Below, one piece after another: positions 62,338 to 64,000 of a stretch of DNA of 64,000 nucleotides. A program made the translations under genes and the position numbers. Location: assembly GCA_052400685.1 (NCBI GenBank), contig JBQTGJ010000005.1. One strand, given 5' to 3'. How positions within the stretch are numbered: position 1 is the stretch's first letter; each line of letters starts with the position of its first letter. The notes under the pieces are model-generated. The model was not told the DNA's origin and did not search any database. It saw only the letters and a list, made by a program, of their open reading frames with translations. The stretch comes from CAZHHH01 sp052400685 (GTDB lineage Bacteria > Bacteroidota > Bacteroidia > Bacteroidales > Marinilabiliaceae).

Positions 62338-63261
62338 TTATTTGATGTAATTCAATGTCACCGTTTCCTTTTTAACAGACAAATGAACGGTAGCGCCCAG
62401 CATCAAAGGCTGATTCGCCAAACTGTGGCCGGCCGGGAAATTGAACATTACCGGAAAATCACAACCTTCAACCACTTGCGAAATAATTTCATATGGTGAT
62501 GCCCCGAAAGGAGTATGATTGTCCTGAATATCGGTCATCTGCCCCACTACTAAACCAGCCAACCCTTTTAACTTCCCGGCCAGCTTTAAACCTCTTAGCA
62601 TACGATCAATATGGTACAGGTATTCGCCCACTTCCTCAATGAAAAGAATTTTTCCTTCAGGTTCAAAATCATAAGGCGTACCAACCAAGGAATTCAGTAA
62701 CGTCAAATTTCCGCCTATCAATTTACCCCTTCCTTCCCCAATAACGTTTAACGAATGAGGCATAATCTGATAAATCACTTCATTCCCTTGTAACATCTGC
62801 CATAGAGTGTCAACTCCGGAAGAATCATAATTTCCGGTCTCGAGATTTTTAGGCATAGGCCCATGAACCGATTTCATCTTTAACTGTGCTCCCAATACTG
62901 AATGAAACACCGTAATATCGCTAAATCCGATTATCCATTTTGGTTGGTTCTTCAAAAGAGAAAAATCAATCCTATTTACTAACCTAATAGCGCCATAGCC
63001 ACCACGCGAACACCAGATAGCCTTAACTTCCGGATTCTTAAGCATCGCATTAAAATCATCAGCCCGCTGTTGATCGGTACCAGCCATCTGATGCCACTGG
63101 CCTGCCGCATGTTTGCCCAACAAACAACGCAAGCCCATATTCTCCAGATACTGGCTCGCAAGCTTCAATGACGAAGGTGCAATTTTACCGGCAGGAGAAA
63201 CAATTCCAACTAAATCATCTGACGAAAGAAAAGACGGCGAAATCATAATAAAATCAAACAT
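62338..63261 (-). CDS. ldcA: LD-carboxypeptidase (S66 family), murein tetrapeptide carboxypeptidase
   Basis: Peptidase S66 family enzyme of about 307 residues that removes the terminal D-Ala from muropeptide tetrapeptides during cell-wall recycling. Motifs: DLVGIVSPAGKI near the N-terminus, SRGGYGAIRL, the nucleophile Ser in GFSDITVFHS, a Glu in LFIEEVGEYLYHIDRML, and His in PAGHSLANQPLMLGATVHL. No signal peptide, so cytoplasmic as for E. coli LdcA. The codon at 63270 is TTG. I use ATG 63261; ATG 63246 is also possible. It is the first gene of the pair with yraN. Confidence 0.9.
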   Translation of the reverse strand: MFDFIMISPSFLSSDDLVGIVSPAGKIAPSSLKLASQYLENMGLRCLLGKHAAGQWHQMAGTDQQRADDFNAMLKNPEVKAIWCSRGGYGAIRLVNRIDFSLLKNQPKWIIGFSDITVFHSVLGAQLKMKSVHGPMPKNLETGNYDSSGVDTLWQMLQGNEVIYQIMPHSLNVIGEGRGKLIGGNLTLLNSLVGTPYDFEPEGKILFIEEVGEYLYHIDRMLRGLKLAGKLKGLAGLVVGQMTDIQDNHTPFGASPYEIISQVVEGCDFPVMFNFPAGHSLANQPLMLGATVHLSVKKETVTLNYIK

Positions 63262-63321
63262 TAATGTCAAACCACAAAAAAACAGCGTTCAAACTTCAAT
63301 ATATCAGGACGCAAATTATAA

Positions 63322-63388
63322 ATATGAAACGAGCCATGAGAGGGAACTCTCACACAGAGGGATGATTAATTCCGGCGAGTTCCATATG
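63322..63388 (+). repeat. Family 2 repeat, single unit upstream of metG
   Basis: ATATGAAACGAGCC at the left pairs, with three mismatches, with GGCGAGTTCCATAT at the right; the centre is the hairpin TGAGAG-GGAA-CTCTCA (63337-63352). A 42-nt ORF (63324-63365) encodes MKRAMRGNSHTEG. AAAACAAAATATAATCAC follows, as in the spacers of the other copies. It points towards metG, 270 bases away. 63389-63548 is AT-rich with nothing else visible. Confidence 0.85.
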
Positions 63389-63548
63389 ACCTTAAAAAAC
63401 AAAATATAATCACACAAAAAACTATCCTATTATTACAACACTATCACACGCCTTATAAAAACCCTGATTTTCAAACTATAAAAAACTAAAAACAAATCGT
63501 AATAACATCAAAGTCATTAAATTTATTAGTTTTCTTAACTACACTAAT

Positions 63549-63556
63549 TATCTTTG
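63549..63556 (+). promoter_or_regulatory. Candidate -7 element for metG
   Basis: TATCTTTG matches TAnnTTTG about 100 bases before the metG start. The -33 region (TTAGTT around 63526) is a poor match, so this is tentative. Confidence 0.4.
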
Positions 63557-63657
63557 CTGTTTGTAAAGCATAATTTACGAGTAAAACTAAAAAAACATCC
63601 TGTTTAAAGCAATTTGGGTTCACGATTTCCGAAAAAAATATTCGACATTTTCAACAT

Positions 63658-64000
63658 ATGACAAATTTTAAACGCACATTAGTTACCACAGCCCTACCGT
63701 ATGCCAACGGTCCGGTTCATATTGGTCATTTGGCCGGAGTTTATGTACCAGCCGATATTTATGTAAGATACCTTCGTCTAAAAGGAGAAGATGTTTTACT
63801 TATTGGCGGTTCCGATGAACACGGGGTCCCAATTACGCTCAAAGCCCGTAAAGAAGGCGTAAAGCCACAGGATATCGTAGACAAATACCATGGCATCATT
63901 AAAGAATCATTTAAAGAATTTGGAATTTCTTTTGATATTTATTCGCGTACCAGCAATAAAACCCACTACGAAACCGCCTCTCAATTTTTCAAAACACTAT
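63658..64000 (+). CDS. metG: Methionyl-tRNA synthetase, 3' end outside window
   Basis: Class I aminoacyl-tRNA synthetase charging methionine; only the first 114 codons are in the window. Translation from ATG 63658 reads MTNFKRTLVTTALPYANGPV, then HIGHLAGVYVPADIYVRYLR. It shows the HIGH ATP-binding signature near residue 21-24 and the following SDEHGVPITLKARKEG, both characteristic of MetG. The frame is open to the window end, which is why it is partial. Confidence 0.96.
   Translation, partial: MTNFKRTLVTTALPYANGPVHIGHLAGVYVPADIYVRYLRLKGEDVLLIGGSDEHGVPITLKARKEGVKPQDIVDKYHGIIKESFKEFGISFDIYSRTSNKTHYETASQFFKTL

Noticed and set aside
63113..63409. 98-codon open frame on the plus strand before metG
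   Set aside because: It overlaps ldcA antisense and then reads through the family 2 repeat; no support.
1..64000. Prophage, integrative element or insertion sequence with transposase
   Set aside because: No integrase, transposase, relaxase or phage structural gene was found; the repeats carry no such gene.

Overview
The window is chromosomal DNA of a glycan-degrading member of the Bacteroidota, probably close to the Marinilabiliales. This rests on two SusC/SusD pairs, a hybrid two-component regulator with a Reg_prop sensor, Nudix-type regulators, many outer-membrane lipoproteins and promoter matches to the Bacteroidota TAnnTTTG element. The family-level placement is inference. No rRNA, tRNA, CRISPR array, transposase or phage gene was seen.

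Layout. Positions 1-6711 hold general genes: rlmN (cut by the window start), a GH97 glycosidase, a BASS-type transporter overlapping a PlsC-like acyltransferase, a DEDDh exonuclease and a small XRE regulator. Positions 6730-8250 are a gene-free block of palindromic repeats. Positions 8400-28179 (minus strand) carry a complete set for xyloglucan: SusC, SusD, a surface lipoprotein, a BACON-GH5 endoglucanase, a PA14-containing GH31 alpha-xylosidase, a GH95, a GH2 beta-galactosidase and a GH3 beta-glucosidase, with a hybrid two-component regulator (29701-33831) nearby. A second sensor kinase (34060-37527) diverges from it and faces a second cluster (37801-48388): SusD, SusC, GH9 endoglucanase, GH94 cellobiose phosphorylase and a GPH sugar:cation symporter. 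This looks like a cellulose or beta-glucan route with phosphorolysis in the cytoplasm. Two Nudix-fold regulators with eroded Nudix boxes flank a GH2 beta-glucuronidase-like gene (48653-53156).

Positions 53310-64000 hold cstA with an apparent frameshift, a cobalamin riboswitch driving a BtuB-like receptor and a BtuG-like propeller lipoprotein, a lone periplasmic sugar-binding protein divergent from a chemoreceptor, yjbR, yraN, ldcA and the start of metG.

The least explained material is between genes. Two dispersed palindromic repeat families recur. Family 1 (about 100-147 bp) has terminal inverted repeats that change in a compensatory way between copies and forms a 148-bp tandem array. Family 2 (about 67 bp plus spacer) carries a hairpin with compensatory changes and, in four copies, a 42-nt ORF encoding MKRAM...; its units sit just in front of gene starts and each unit begins with a copy of that start context.
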